A stretch of 64,000 bases of DNA from the NCBI RefSeq assembly GCF_020711235.1, contig NZ_JAJFAV010000006.1, positions 248,001 to 312,000 on the forward strand, in the 5' to 3' direction. Below the pieces are notes generated by a model, which searched no databases, was not told the DNA's origin, and saw only the letters and a program-made list of their open reading frames with translations. Positions 1 through 7,980 of the stretch are shown here, one piece after another (the first letter of the stretch is position 1; each line of letters begins with the position of its first letter). The position numbers and the translations under genes were made by a program. Origin of the DNA: Hymenobacter sp. 15J16-1T3B. GTDB lineage: Bacteria; Bacteroidota; Bacteroidia; Cytophagales; Hymenobacteraceae.

Positions 1-476
1 AACAGGGGCTGGGGCCGGGGGGCGCGCTTGACGGCGTTGGGCGGCGGGGCCTGCCGGCGCACGTTGCGCAGGGCGCGGGCAATGGTCTGGTCGTTGGGGC
101 GGCCTTCGCGGATGGTCACGCCGGTGAGCTGCACGCTGGCGCGGTCCAGCTTCACCTGCACGATGAGCTGCGAGAGGCCGGTGTCGCCCAGGGGCAGGCG
201 GTAGGGCTGAAAGCCCACGGCCCGGAATTCCAGCGTATCGGTGCTGTTGACTTTGATGTCGAAGTCGCCCTGCTCGTCGGCCACCACGCCGCGGCGGGTG
301 CTCAGGTTGATGACGCTGGCGCCGGGGATGGGCTTGCGCGTCTGCCGCTCGCTCACCGAGCCGGTTACGCGCACCAGGCGCTTTTGGGCGGCGGCGGGCA
401 GGGCCAGCAGCAGGCTCAGCAACAGCACGGCCCCGCCGCTCCCCATAGTCTTAAAACGAATCAAACAGGCAATCAT
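1..476 (-). CDS. Secreted protein with carboxypeptidase-regulatory-like N-terminal domain (3' part outside window)
   Basis: Only the N-terminal part is present; the gene runs off the left edge. After a hydrophobic signal segment ending LLLALPAAAQ comes a beta-sandwich of the CarboxypepD_reg-like type: VRVTGSVSERQTRKPIPGASV, then a GxF-type turn (EQGDFDIKV), then DTLEFRAVGFQPYRLPL. This domain usually sits at the N-terminus of TonB-dependent receptors or DUF5686-like outer-membrane proteins in Bacteroidota; which applies here cannot be seen. Two in-frame ATGs are possible, at 476 and 446. I chose 476 because it adds an Arg/Lys-containing n-region to the signal peptide, though its first ten codons are atypical. 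A near-consensus -7 element lies at 503-510. Confidence 0.65.
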   Translation of the reverse strand, partial: MIACLIRFKTMGSGGAVLLLSLLLALPAAAQKRLVRVTGSVSERQTRKPIPGASVINLSTRRGVVADEQGDFDIKVNSTDTLEFRAVGFQPYRLPLGDTGLSQLIVQVKLDRASVQLTGVTIREGRPNDQTIARALRNVRRQAPPPNAVKRAPRPQPL

Positions 477-502
477 GCAGCGCAACAACACCAAAACCGG
501 GT

Positions 503-510
503 GCAAAGTA
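503..510 (-). promoter_or_regulatory. Near-consensus Bacteroidota -7 element for the gene ending the left edge
   Basis: On the minus strand the sequence reads TACTTTGC, one base shorter than TAnnTTTG. It lies about 27 nt upstream of the ATG at 476 and just downstream of the terminator of the preceding gene. Confidence 0.35.
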
Positions 511-537
511 GGCAAGCCCCGGCGCAAGGAGACAAAA

Positions 538-571
538 AAAGACCGCAGCGGTTGTCAGCCGTGCGGTCTTT
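538..571 (-). terminator. Rho-independent terminator of the Thr/Ser-rich lipoprotein gene
   Basis: A 10-bp stem (AAAGACCGCA / TGCGGTCTTT, arms 538-547 and 562-571) is followed on the minus strand by a run of T. It lies 41 nt after the stop of the gene at 612-1310. Confidence 0.8.
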
Positions 572-611
572 CCGGGAAAATCATCGACTAACGCGCCGAA
601 ACACTCGGCGT

Positions 612-1310
612 TTAGTCCCCGGCTTTGGTTTTCACCTTGCCGTTGTCTTTTACCTTCAGCTTGTTGCCGGCGGCGTCTTTGATCTTGGCTTTTTCAACGG
701 CCATGCCCGTACCGGCTGCCGCCGAGCTGGTTTCCTCGGTCGTGGTAGTCGTGGTGGTCGAGTTCATGTCCGACGACATCGAGCCGTCGGTGCCCGTGGA
801 GGCGTCGCCGCTCATCGAACCGTCCGAGCTCATGCTGGAACCGTCCGACATGCTATTGGGCGCAGTCATGTAGCGGTCCTCCATGTATTCGTCGCGGCTG
901 CTCTCGTAGGTCGAGTATTGGGCCGGGTCGGTAAACACCGATTTCAGCTCCGTGTCGGTATCCGAATACACGCTGCGCATGGCGGCAGCCATGCCGGTCG
1001 TGTCGTTGGCGTATTGGTTGTGCAGCTCCCCGAGGCGCTTCGAGCGGTTGTAGTAGGCCGTGCGCACCTTGGCGCGGGTGGCCTCGTCGAGCTTCATTTT
1101 GGTGGCCATGTCGCCCGCAATGCGGTCGGCGCGGCTGTTGTAGTCGGCATCCGAATACCCGCCCATGGCGGCACTGCCCGAGCCAGCGGCGTCGGTCGAG
1201 GTGGTCGTGGTAGTTTCGGTCGTCGTGGCCGTATCGGCCGATTTATCCTGCGAGCAAGATGCCATCGTGAGCACACCGGCGCACGAGAGCAACATGAGGT
1301 ACTTTTTCAT
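612..1310 (-). CDS. Low-complexity Thr/Ser/Met-rich lipoprotein
   Basis: A 232-residue predicted lipoprotein. The N-terminus MKKYLMLLSCAGVLTMASC carries a type II signal peptide with a lipobox-like MASC. Residues about 25-45 are a Thr-rich linker. The middle (about 50-145) is charged and probably helical, with DYNSRADRIAGDMATKMKLDE and tyrosine-rich segments. Residues 150-190 are Ser/Met/Gly/Asp-rich repeats (SDGSMS-type), followed by a second Thr run. The C-terminus is Lys-rich (KIKDAAGNKLKVKDNGKVK). I do not recognise a named family. The protein is probably exposed or periplasmic on the envelope. A terminator follows directly. Confidence 0.7.
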   Translation of the reverse strand: MKKYLMLLSCAGVLTMASCSQDKSADTATTTETTTTTSTDAAGSGSAAMGGYSDADYNSRADRIAGDMATKMKLDEATRAKVRTAYYNRSKRLGELHNQYANDTTGMAAAMRSVYSDTDTELKSVFTDPAQYSTYESSRDEYMEDRYMTAPNSMSDGSSMSSDGSMSGDASTGTDGSMSSDMNSTTTTTTTEETSSAAAGTGMAVEKAKIKDAAGNKLKVKDNGKVKTKAGD

Positions 1311-1424
1311 GGGAAATGACGGTGTCTTGGGAGAAGTCAGAAACAGAACAGGACAAAACCCGGAGGAATTGTCCTGTCGCCTTGTACGCCGCCCTCGCGG
1401 AATCGTTACATACTGCCGTGGTTA

Positions 1425-2660
1425 TCAGCCCCGCCGCAGTTCAAACACCGTTATTTCGGGCAAAAAGCCCACCCGCCCGGGGTAGCCGATAAAGCCCAGC
1501 CCGGTGTTGACGTAGAGGTACTGCTTGCCGCGCTGGTAGAGGCCCGCCCACTGCTTGTACACGTATTGCACCGGGCTCCACTTCATCCACGGCAGGTTCA
1601 CGCCGAACTGCATGCCGTGGGTGTGGCCCGAAAGGGTCAGGTCGATGTCGGGGTACTCATGCACCTGCCCGTCCCAGTGCGAAGGGTCGTGCGAGAGCAG
1701 AATCTTGAAGGGCGCCGCCGGGTCGGCGGCGGCGTGGGTTTTCGGGAGGTTGCCGTACTGCGCAAAGCCGCGGGCGCCCCAGTTCTGCACGCCCAGGATG
1801 CTGATTTTCTCGCCGCCGCGCTCCACGGTGCGGGCCTCGTCGAGCAGCAGCTCCCAGCCGATTTGGGCGTGGTTGCGCTTGAGGCGGGCCAGGTTGTCGG
1901 CCTTGGCCGCGGGGCTGTCCCACTGCACGTAGTCGGCGTAGTCGTGGTTGCCGAGAATGGAGTAGATGGGCAGCTGGGATTTGATGCCGGCCAGCGTGTC
2001 GATGTGCTCTTCCACCTCGTGGGCGTAGTTATTGACCAAGTCGCCGGTCATGAAGACCAGGTCGGCGCCCTGCTTATTGATCAGCTCCACGGCGCGCTGC
2101 AGCGGCTCTTTCGACTGAAACGAGCCAGTGTGCAGGTCGGAAATCTGCAGCAGCTTGAAGCCGTCGAAGGAAGCGGGCAGGTTGGGGAAGCGCAGCACCA
2201 CGCGCTTGACGGTGTAGTCGGTACCGCCCTTCACCATGCCCCAGAGCAAGGACACGAAGGGCACCGCGCCGGCCACCAGGGCCGCTTTGCTCAGAAATTC
2301 GGAGCGGGAAATGGAGCGGCCCGCGTTGCCGGCCGGCGAAGAGCCCAGTTGCAGGGCCCAGCGGCCCAGGCGCACCACGTCTTCGAGCAGCAGGGGAATG
2401 ACCACGACCAACTTGGCAGCCACCATGGCCAGCAGCAGGCCGCCGAAGTAGGATTTGTAGGAGGCGTGCTCCCGGCGCGAGTTCATGGCCCAGATGCCCA
2501 GGCCCCAGATTACGACCGTCAGCACCCAGTACAGGGCCGTGACGAGGCGGCGCGTATTCGGCTCGGCGTGCTGCACCATGGTGCGCACGGCCTGAAAACC
2601 ATACCATTCGCCGAATACGACGAAGGCCAAAAACAGAAACGGAAACAAGCTTCGAGACAT
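1425..2660 (-). CDS. Membrane-anchored calcineurin-like metallophosphoesterase
   Basis: A 411-residue protein. The N-terminal part has three to four hydrophobic helices (about 5-25, 40-60, 72-92, 125-142). The C-terminal domain has the full metallophosphoesterase motif set: ISDLHTG (about 173-179), TGDLV (205-209), GNHDY (237-241), LLSHDP (321-326) and SGHTHG (344-349). This matches the YkuE/YaeI-like group of membrane-associated phosphodiesterases, some of which act on lipid-type substrates. The substrate cannot be read from the sequence. It is divergently arranged with radC across 114 bp. Confidence 0.88.
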   Translation of the reverse strand: MSRSLFPFLFLAFVVFGEWYGFQAVRTMVQHAEPNTRRLVTALYWVLTVVIWGLGIWAMNSRREHASYKSYFGGLLLAMVAAKLVVVIPLLLEDVVRLGRWALQLGSSPAGNAGRSISRSEFLSKAALVAGAVPFVSLLWGMVKGGTDYTVKRVVLRFPNLPASFDGFKLLQISDLHTGSFQSKEPLQRAVELINKQGADLVFMTGDLVNNYAHEVEEHIDTLAGIKSQLPIYSILGNHDYADYVQWDSPAAKADNLARLKRNHAQIGWELLLDEARTVERGGEKISILGVQNWGARGFAQYGNLPKTHAAADPAAPFKILLSHDPSHWDGQVHEYPDIDLTLSGHTHGMQFGVNLPWMKWSPVQYVYKQWAGLYQRGKQYLYVNTGLGFIGYPGRVGFLPEITVFELRRG

Positions 2661-2774
2661 AGGTAGGGGGCAAACCGGCCGAGGGGCGTTTGGTTACGGC
2701 CGCAGGGCTGCGCGGGTAGACGCACGAGCCGGAATTTTACTTTACTTGATACGCCATAACAATTCCAGTGCCCT

Positions 2775-3518
2775 ATGAATTCGTTTGACATCCTGGCGGA
2801 GGAAGAGACCCCGCGCAGCGCCTACCAAGTGCCGCAAAGCTTCAGCATCAAGAGCTGGGCCGAGGAGGACCGCCCGCGCGAAAAATTGCTGCTCAAGGGC
2901 CGCGCCGCCCTTTCCGACGCCGAATTGATGGCCATTCTGCTCGGCTCGGGCACTACTAAGCTCTCGGCCGTCGACGTGGCCAAGCTCATCCTGGCCGCCA
3001 CCGGCAACGACCTCAACGAGCTGGCCAAGCTGTCAGTGAAAGAGCTGATGCGCCACAAAGGCATCGGCGAGGCCAAGGCCATAACCATCGTGGCGGCGCT
3101 GGAGCTGGGCCGGCGGCGCAAGGAAACGGCCGCCTCGGAGCGCGTCACCATCACCTGCTCCACCGACATCTACAACCTAATCCGGCCCCACCTGCAGGAC
3201 TTGCCCCACGAGGAGTTCTGGGTGATTATGCTCAACCGGGCCAACGTGGTGATGCGGCAGGAGAAAATCAGCAGCGGCGGCGTGGCCGGCACCGTGGCCG
3301 ACCCAAAGATGATTTTTAAGCAGGCCCTGGAAAAGCTGGCCAGCAGCATCATCCTCGTCCACAACCACCCCAGCGGCAACCGCCAGCCCTCCGCCGCCGA
3401 CATCCTGCTCACCAAAAAGCTCAAGGAAGCCGGCGGTTTCCTCGACCTGCCTGTGCTCGACCACCTCATTTACACCGACCGCGGCTACTACAGCTTCGCG
3501 GACGAGAATATTTTATAG
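2775..3518 (+). CDS. radC: RadC family JAB/MPN-domain protein
   Basis: A 247-residue RadC/YeeS-family protein. It has the typical N-terminal KSWAEEDRPREKLLLKGRAA segment, a helix-hairpin-helix-like KGIGEAKA (95-102), and the JAMM metal-binding motif HNHPSGNRQPSAAD (196-209) with both histidines, the serine and the aspartate. RadC was linked to DNA repair on old genetic evidence; its biochemical role is unsettled, although the metal site is intact here. The ATG at 2775 gives about 20 extra residues before the conserved core. A GIY-YIG-bearing repeat element begins 33 bp after the stop. Confidence 0.93.
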   Translation: MNSFDILAEEETPRSAYQVPQSFSIKSWAEEDRPREKLLLKGRAALSDAELMAILLGSGTTKLSAVDVAKLILAATGNDLNELAKLSVKELMRHKGIGEAKAITIVAALELGRRRKETAASERVTITCSTDIYNLIRPHLQDLPHEEFWVIMLNRANVVMRQEKISSGGVAGTVADPKMIFKQALEKLASSIILVHNHPSGNRQPSAADILLTKKLKEAGGFLDLPVLDHLIYTDRGYYSFADENIL

Positions 3519-3551
3519 GGGCGAGGACGCAAGCTGGCGGTGAACCCCGCT

Positions 3552-3992
3552 GTCATTGCGAGGAGGCACGACGAAGCAATCCTTCCCCTCGTGGCACGAC
3601 GGTACGAGAAGCACTAACCGAAATAATTATGCACCTCTATTACGTTTATATCCTCACGAATCAGAATCACACCGTGCTCTACACCGGCGTCACTAACGAC
3701 CTAACCCGCCGGGTAGCCGAGCATCGAACAGGCCAGCACAAAAGCTTTACTAAACGCTACAACGTCAATAAGCTCGTCCACTTCGAGAAATACCCAGATG
3801 CAAAAGCAGCCATTGCGCGGGAAAAGCAACTGAAGGCTGGTTCACGGCAGAAGAAGCTGGACGCGGTGAATGCAGTGAATCCCGATTGGTCGGAGTTGCT
3901 GCTGGTATAGCTTGGGGAGTTTTCGGTTAGTGGTTGTTGTGTCGTTGTGCCTTGGGAGGAAGGATTGCTTCGTCGTGCCTCCTCGCAATGAC
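3552..3992. repeat. 441-bp inverted-repeat element enclosing a GIY-YIG gene (subfamily C)
   Basis: The left arm is 3552-3623 and the right arm 3921-3992, both 72 nt. The outer 35 nt (from GTCATTGCGAGGAGG to CAATCCTTCC) are a perfect inverted match. The inner 37 nt match at 27 positions, including the inner ends CACTAACCGAAA / TTTCGGTTAGTG. Total identity is 62/72 without gaps. The arms sit 5 bp before the start codon and 10 bp after the stop of the only gene inside. No target-site duplication is evident. A gene-less relative with shared arm blocks lies at 36978-37158. Confidence 0.9.
3629..3910 (+). CDS. Single-domain GIY-YIG endonuclease (YhbQ/UPF0213-like)
   Basis: A 93-residue protein made only of a GIY-YIG nuclease domain. 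YVYILT (5-10) is the GIY equivalent and LYTGVT (17-22) the YIG equivalent. It also has the conserved arginine in DLTRRVAEH (24-32), the glutamate in AIAREKQLK, and a C-terminal asparagine (NPDW). The enzyme class cleaves DNA using one metal ion. Family members are common stand-alone proteins in Bacteroidota with no settled function. The gene is tightly flanked by 72-nt inverted repeats, so it may act on those sequences; this is inference. Codon use is more AT-rich than in neighbouring genes (AAT, ACT, AAA are frequent). Confidence 0.88.
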   Translation: MHLYYVYILTNQNHTVLYTGVTNDLTRRVAEHRTGQHKSFTKRYNVNKLVHFEKYPDAKAAIAREKQLKAGSRQKKLDAVNAVNPDWSELLLV

Positions 3993-4030
3993 TGCTTTCT
4001 GAACCGTCCGGCTGCCACCCGAACCGGCGC

Positions 4031-4038
4031 TACCTTTG
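4031..4038 (+). promoter_or_regulatory. Consensus -7 element (TACCTTTG) directly before the DUF1684 gene
   Basis: TACCTTTG matches TAnnTTTG exactly. Only four bases separate it from the ATG at 4043, which suggests a leaderless or nearly leaderless transcript. Confidence 0.6.
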
Positions 4039-4042
4039 CGGC

Positions 4043-4666
4043 ATGGCTTCCCTTTCTGCTTCCAAAATCCTGCTCGGTCTCGGCTTGGTGTTCGTCGTTG
4101 GCTACGTGGCTACCGATTTGGTATTCAACGACGATCAGTACCTCTACAAGCTCAAGCAGGAGCGGAAGCAGAAAAACGAGCAGTTCCGCGGCCACCGCAC
4201 CTCGCCCTTGCCCGAGGAGCTGCACGAAAACTTCGACAGCCTGCGCTACTACCCGCCCCAGGCCCTATGGCGCATCACGGCCACGCTGCAGCGCCTGCCC
4301 CCCGGCGACACGCTCAGCCTGCCGCTGACCCAGGGCGGGGCCGATAAGTACACCCGCTTCGGCCGGGCCTCCTTCGACTGGCAGGGGCACAAGCAGACGG
4401 TGACCTTGCTGCGGCGCGTGAGCAAGACCGACCCGACGCTGTTCGTCCCCTTTACCGACAAAACCAACGGCCGCGGCTCCTACGGCGGCGGCCGCTACCT
4501 CGACGTGGAAACGCCCGGCGACAACGACCAGCAGGTCACGCTCGACTTCAACCGCACTTACAACCCCTACTGCGCCTACGGCGGCAACTTCTCCTGCCCC
4601 ATGCCGCCCAAGGAAAACTGGCTGACCATCGACGTGCCGGCGGGGGAGAAGAGCTACAAGGAGTAA
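4043..4666 (+). CDS. DUF1684 domain protein, N-terminally membrane-anchored
   Basis: A 207-residue protein. A hydrophobic N-terminal helix (about 8-25, ILLGLGLVFVVGYVATDLVF) probably acts as an uncleaved anchor or signal. The C-terminal half has the DUF1684 signature: LFVPFTDKTNGRGSYGGGRY, then LDFNRTYNPYCAYGG, CPMPPKENWL and VPAGEK. The cysteines in YCAY and FSCPMPP are family-typical. The function of DUF1684 is unknown; members are often extracytoplasmic in Bacteroidota. The ATG at 4043 fits the start of the hydrophobic helix and lies just after a consensus -7 element. Confidence 0.85.
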   Translation: MASLSASKILLGLGLVFVVGYVATDLVFNDDQYLYKLKQERKQKNEQFRGHRTSPLPEELHENFDSLRYYPPQALWRITATLQRLPPGDTLSLPLTQGGADKYTRFGRASFDWQGHKQTVTLLRRVSKTDPTLFVPFTDKTNGRGSYGGGRYLDVETPGDNDQQVTLDFNRTYNPYCAYGGNFSCPMPPKENWLTIDVPAGEKSYKE

Positions 4667-4713
4667 GCACCAGCGCCCCGCCTTGCCCGTGCCGCGCACG
4701 GCGGCTAACTATT

Positions 4714-4721
4714 TACCTTTG
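4714..4721 (+). promoter_or_regulatory. Consensus -7 element (TACCTTTG) of pheT
   Basis: TACCTTTG followed by CC lies 58 nt upstream of the pheT ATG, which gives a leader of about 50 nt. No convincing TTG at the usual spacing was found. Confidence 0.55.
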
Positions 4722-4779
4722 CCCTTTCGCTGTCGTTGCCGGCCTTGGTCTGACAACTGACCCCCGACCACTGACTACT

Positions 4780-7218
4780 ATGAAGATTTCCCTCGACTGG
4801 CTCCGCACGCTCTTCCCCACCGATAAGTCGCCCGCCGAAATTTCGGCCCTGCTCACCAGCTCCGGCCTCGAAGTAGAAGGCCTGGAGGAGCTGGAAAGCG
4901 TGCCCGGCGGCCTGCAGGGCGTGGTGCTGGGCACGGTGCTCACCCGCGACAAGCACCCCGACGCCGACAAGCTGAGCCTGACCACCGTGGACGTGGGCGA
5001 CGGTACCATCCGCCACATCGTCTGCGGCGCACCCAACGTGGCCGCCGGCCAGCGCGTGGTAGTGGCCCTGGAAGGCGCCACCCTGCACCCCAGCAGCGGG
5101 GAGCCGTTCAAAATCAAGAAGTCGAAAATCCGCGGCGCCGCCTCCGAAGGCATGCTCTGCGCCGAGGACGAAATCGGTCTTGGGGCCTCGCACGCCGGCA
5201 TCATGGTGCTGGATACCGACCTGCCCAACGGCACGCCCGCAGCCCAGTACTTCGGGCTGACCTCGGACCACATCATCGAAATTGGCCTGACGCCCAACCG
5301 CGCCGACGCCGCCTCGCACTTCGGCGTGGCCCGCGACCTACGCGCCCTGCTGCGCCAGCCCGTGCAGCTGCCCGACGTAAGCGGCTTCCACGCGCCGAGC
5401 GAAGTGCCGGCCGGCAATATCTCGGTGGAAATCGAGGACGCCGAGGGCTGCCCGCGCTACGCCGGCCTGCTGCTGGAAGGCGTGCAGGTGGGCCCGTCGC
5501 CGGAATGGCTGCAGCGCCGCCTGCGCAGCATCGGCCTTTCGCCCATCAACAACGTGGTGGACGTGACCAACTTCGTGCTGCACGAGCTGGGCCAGCCCCT
5601 GCACGCCTTCGACGCCGATAAAATCGGCAATGGGGGCATCCGCGTGCGCCGCGCCGGGGCAGGGGAGAAGCTCACCACCCTCGACGGCACCGAACGCACG
5701 CTCAAAGCCGAAGACCTCGTCATTGCCGATGCTACCGGGCAGGCACTGGCGCTGGCCGGCGTGTTCGGCGGCAAAACCTCGGGCGTGACGGAGGGCAGCA
5801 CCCGCGTGTTCCTAGAAAGCGCCTACTTCGAGCCCGCCGTGGCCCGCAAAACCGCCCAGAACCACCAGCTCAAAACCGACGCCTCCTTCCGCTTCGAGCG
5901 CGGCACCGACCCGCACATGGTGCCCCTGGCCCTGAAGCGCGCCGCCCTGCTGCTGCAGGACGTAGCCGGCGCCCGCGTGGCCGCCCCGGTGGTCGACGTA
6001 TACCCGCGCCACATCGAGCACACCGCGGTGCGCCTGCTGCTGCCGCGGGTGGAGAAGCTCATCGGCCATTACATTGCGCCGGACCGCATCCGCCAGATCC
6101 TCACTGACCTCGACATCCTCATCACCGAGGAAGGCACTACCGAAACCGGCCAGGCCGAGTGGCTGGTGTCGGTGCCGCCCTACCGCGTCGACGTGACCCG
6201 CGAAGCCGACGTGGTGGAGGAAATCCTGCGCATCTACGGCTACGACCACGTGCCGCTGCGCACCTTCAACGCCGCCGCCTTCCTCGCGAAGTTCCCGAGC
6301 CCCGACCCCGAGCTGCTGCGCCGCGACGTGGCCCAGCTGCTCAGCGGCCAAGGCTACTCGGAAATCATCACGAACTCGCTGGTCAACTCCCGCTACTTCG
6401 AGACGCCCGAGCAGCCCGCCGCCGACCTGGTGCGTGTGCTCAACTACAACTCGGCCGACCTCGACGTGATGCGGCCCACGCTGCTGCACTCGGGCCTGGA
6501 AATCATCCGCTACAACGTCAACCGCCGCCAGCGCGACCTGAAGCTCTACGAGTTTGGCCGCAGCTACCACCGCCAAGAGGACGGCAGCTACAAGGAAAAG
6601 CCCACGCTGGCCGTCTACCTGACCGGCTACGTGCAGGCCGAAAGCTGGCAGCAGAAAGATGAGAAAACCGCCTACCACCACCTCGCCGGCGCGGTGCTGC
6701 AGGTGTTGCGCAGCTTGGGTTTCACGCCCTCGGGCCAGCAGCCGGTGCAGCACCAGTACCTGAACGGTGGCCTCACGTTGCTGCTCAACAACCAGCCCGT
6801 GGTGCACCTCGGCGCCGTGTCGCCGAAAGTGCTCAAGCAGATGGACATCAGCCAGCCGGTGTGGTACGCCGAGCTGGACTGGCAGTGGTTGCTGCGCAAG
6901 TACCGCGGCGCCCTCACCGCCCAGGAGCTGCCCAAGTTCCCGGAAGTTCGCCGCGACCTGTCGCTGGTGGTCGACCAGGCCGTGACCTTCGACCAACTGC
7001 GCCAGATTGCCACCAAGGCCGAGCGCAAACTGCTGCGCGAGGTGAACGTGTTCGACGTGTACCAGGGCGAAAACCTGGGGGCCGGCAAGAAATCCTACTC
7101 GCTGAGCTTCCTGCTGCAAGACCCAACGCAGACGCTCACCGACCAAGCCATCGACCAGGTCATGCAGAAGCTCATGGCCCAGTTCGAGCAGCAGGCCGGC
7201 GCAGTCATCCGCAAGTAG
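4780..7218 (+). CDS. pheT: Phenylalanyl-tRNA synthetase beta subunit
   Basis: At 812 residues, this is the usual length for bacterial PheT. MKISLDWLRTLFP opens the protein. An EMAP/OB-type tRNA-binding domain covers about 40-150 (GVVLGTVLTRDKHPDADKLSLTTVDVG). The B3/4 editing domain follows (about 210-385, with NNVVDVTNFVLHELGQPLHAFD), then B5 (about 405-490), the catalytic-like core, and a C-terminal FDX-ACB anticodon-binding domain (about 718-810, FPEVRRDLSLVVD). With PheS it charges tRNA-Phe; pheS is not in this window, which is common in Bacteroidota. It is the first gene of a conserved set followed by a coiled-coil protein, zapA and rny. Confidence 0.97.
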   Translation: MKISLDWLRTLFPTDKSPAEISALLTSSGLEVEGLEELESVPGGLQGVVLGTVLTRDKHPDADKLSLTTVDVGDGTIRHIVCGAPNVAAGQRVVVALEGATLHPSSGEPFKIKKSKIRGAASEGMLCAEDEIGLGASHAGIMVLDTDLPNGTPAAQYFGLTSDHIIEIGLTPNRADAASHFGVARDLRALLRQPVQLPDVSGFHAPSEVPAGNISVEIEDAEGCPRYAGLLLEGVQVGPSPEWLQRRLRSIGLSPINNVVDVTNFVLHELGQPLHAFDADKIGNGGIRVRRAGAGEKLTTLDGTERTLKAEDLVIADATGQALALAGVFGGKTSGVTEGSTRVFLESAYFEPAVARKTAQNHQLKTDASFRFERGTDPHMVPLALKRAALLLQDVAGARVAAPVVDVYPRHIEHTAVRLLLPRVEKLIGHYIAPDRIRQILTDLDILITEEGTTETGQAEWLVSVPPYRVDVTREADVVEEILRIYGYDHVPLRTFNAAAFLAKFPSPDPELLRRDVAQLLSGQGYSEIITNSLVNSRYFETPEQPAADLVRVLNYNSADLDVMRPTLLHSGLEIIRYNVNRRQRDLKLYEFGRSYHRQEDGSYKEKPTLAVYLTGYVQAESWQQKDEKTAYHHLAGAVLQVLRSLGFTPSGQQPVQHQYLNGGLTLLLNNQPVVHLGAVSPKVLKQMDISQPVWYAELDWQWLLRKYRGALTAQELPKFPEVRRDLSLVVDQAVTFDQLRQIATKAERKLLREVNVFDVYQGENLGAGKKSYSLSFLLQDPTQTLTDQAIDQVMQKLMAQFEQQAGAVIRK

Positions 7219-7256
7219 AGGCGTATACTGGCGTTTCTGCTGGCGAAGAGTACCAG

Positions 7257-7293
7257 ACCCTGTCGGGCCCGCCGGGGCTTGGCAGGGTTTTTC
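7257..7293 (+). terminator. Probable terminator of pheT
   Basis: ACCCTG (7257-7262) pairs with CAGGGT (7283-7288), with an inner GC-rich GCCC/GGGC pairing, and is followed by a short T run. It lies about 40 nt after the pheT stop. Confidence 0.55.
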
Positions 7294-7314
7294 GCTTCTG
7301 CGCCGTGTAATTCG

Positions 7315-7322
7315 TTACTTTG
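7315..7322 (+). promoter_or_regulatory. Near-consensus -7 element before the coiled-coil/zapA genes
   Basis: TTACTTTG followed by CC has the TTTG core, with the TA shifted by one base. It lies 19 nt before the ATG at 7342 and just after the pheT terminator, so the coiled-coil gene and zapA probably have their own promoter. Confidence 0.4.
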
Positions 7323-7341
7323 CCCTACAATTTCCCTGACT

Positions 7342-7638
7342 ATGGCCTCACCGCAACAGCTTGCCCAACTGGACCGCATGGAGCGGCAGGTTACCACGTT
7401 AGTGGCTGCCTATCAGCAGGTGCGCGAGGAGCTGGCCGATGCCCACACCACCATTCAGCAGCTGCAGGCCGAAGTACGCGACCGGGACCGGCAGCTGCGG
7501 GAGCACCAGAACCAGGAAAATATTGTTAAACTTGCTAATACCATAGCCGCCGAACCGGCTACCGCAACCGAGCTGAAACAACGTCTCAACGAATACATCC
7601 GCGAACTAGATAAGTGCCTTGCCTATTTGAGGGAATAA
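7342..7638 (+). CDS. Small coiled-coil protein next to zapA (ZapB-like position)
   Basis: A 98-residue protein, almost entirely predicted coiled coil: heptad-rich LDRMERQVTTLVAAYQQVREE and IQQLQAEVRDRDRQLREHQNQE. The C-terminal segment LKQRLNEYIRELDKCLAYLRE is again helical. It has no signal peptide. Proteins of this kind lie directly before zapA in many Bacteroidota and may be division accessory proteins, but sequence alone does not show that. The start at 7342 was preferred because the near-consensus -7 element lies between it and any upstream in-frame start. The next gene, zapA, begins 46 bp downstream. Confidence 0.8.
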   Translation: MASPQQLAQLDRMERQVTTLVAAYQQVREELADAHTTIQQLQAEVRDRDRQLREHQNQENIVKLANTIAAEPATATELKQRLNEYIRELDKCLAYLRE

Positions 7639-7684
7639 CCTGCACCACCGCACCGACCCCACCCGAAACGCCTCTCGCCCGACC

Positions 7685-7975
7685 GTGACCGAACTCTCCA
7701 TCAAAATCCGCATTGCCGACCGTGACTACCCCCTGCGGGTGTCGCCGCAGGAAGAGGAGCGCCTCCGCCTGGCGGGCCGCCTCCTGAACGAGCGGATCAA
7801 GGAATTTCGCGAGCAGTACGGCATCCAGGACAAACAGGACCTGCTGGCCATGATTGCGTTGACCACCCTGGCCGACCGCATGAAAGCCTCCAAGGAAAAG
7901 GACGGTACCGACGCCGCGCTGACCGAACGCCTCGCCAGGCTCGATCAGCTGCTCTCGTCGGTGGTACTCGCCTGA
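7685..7975 (+). CDS. zapA: Cell division protein ZapA
   Basis: A 96-residue protein with GTG start. The N-terminal beta-hairpin segment LSIKIRIADRDYPLRVSPQEEERLRLAGRLLNERI is typical of ZapA. A C-terminal helix follows (DKQDLLAMIALTTLADRMKA) and ends in a leucine-rich coiled coil. ZapA bundles FtsZ filaments at the division site. Length and architecture fit. The gene lies between the coiled-coil protein and rny, a conserved Bacteroidota order. It is likely co-transcribed with the coiled-coil gene (46 bp gap). Confidence 0.88.
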   Translation: MTELSIKIRIADRDYPLRVSPQEEERLRLAGRLLNERIKEFREQYGIQDKQDLLAMIALTTLADRMKASKEKDGTDAALTERLARLDQLLSSVVLA

Positions 7976-7980
7976 CAATA

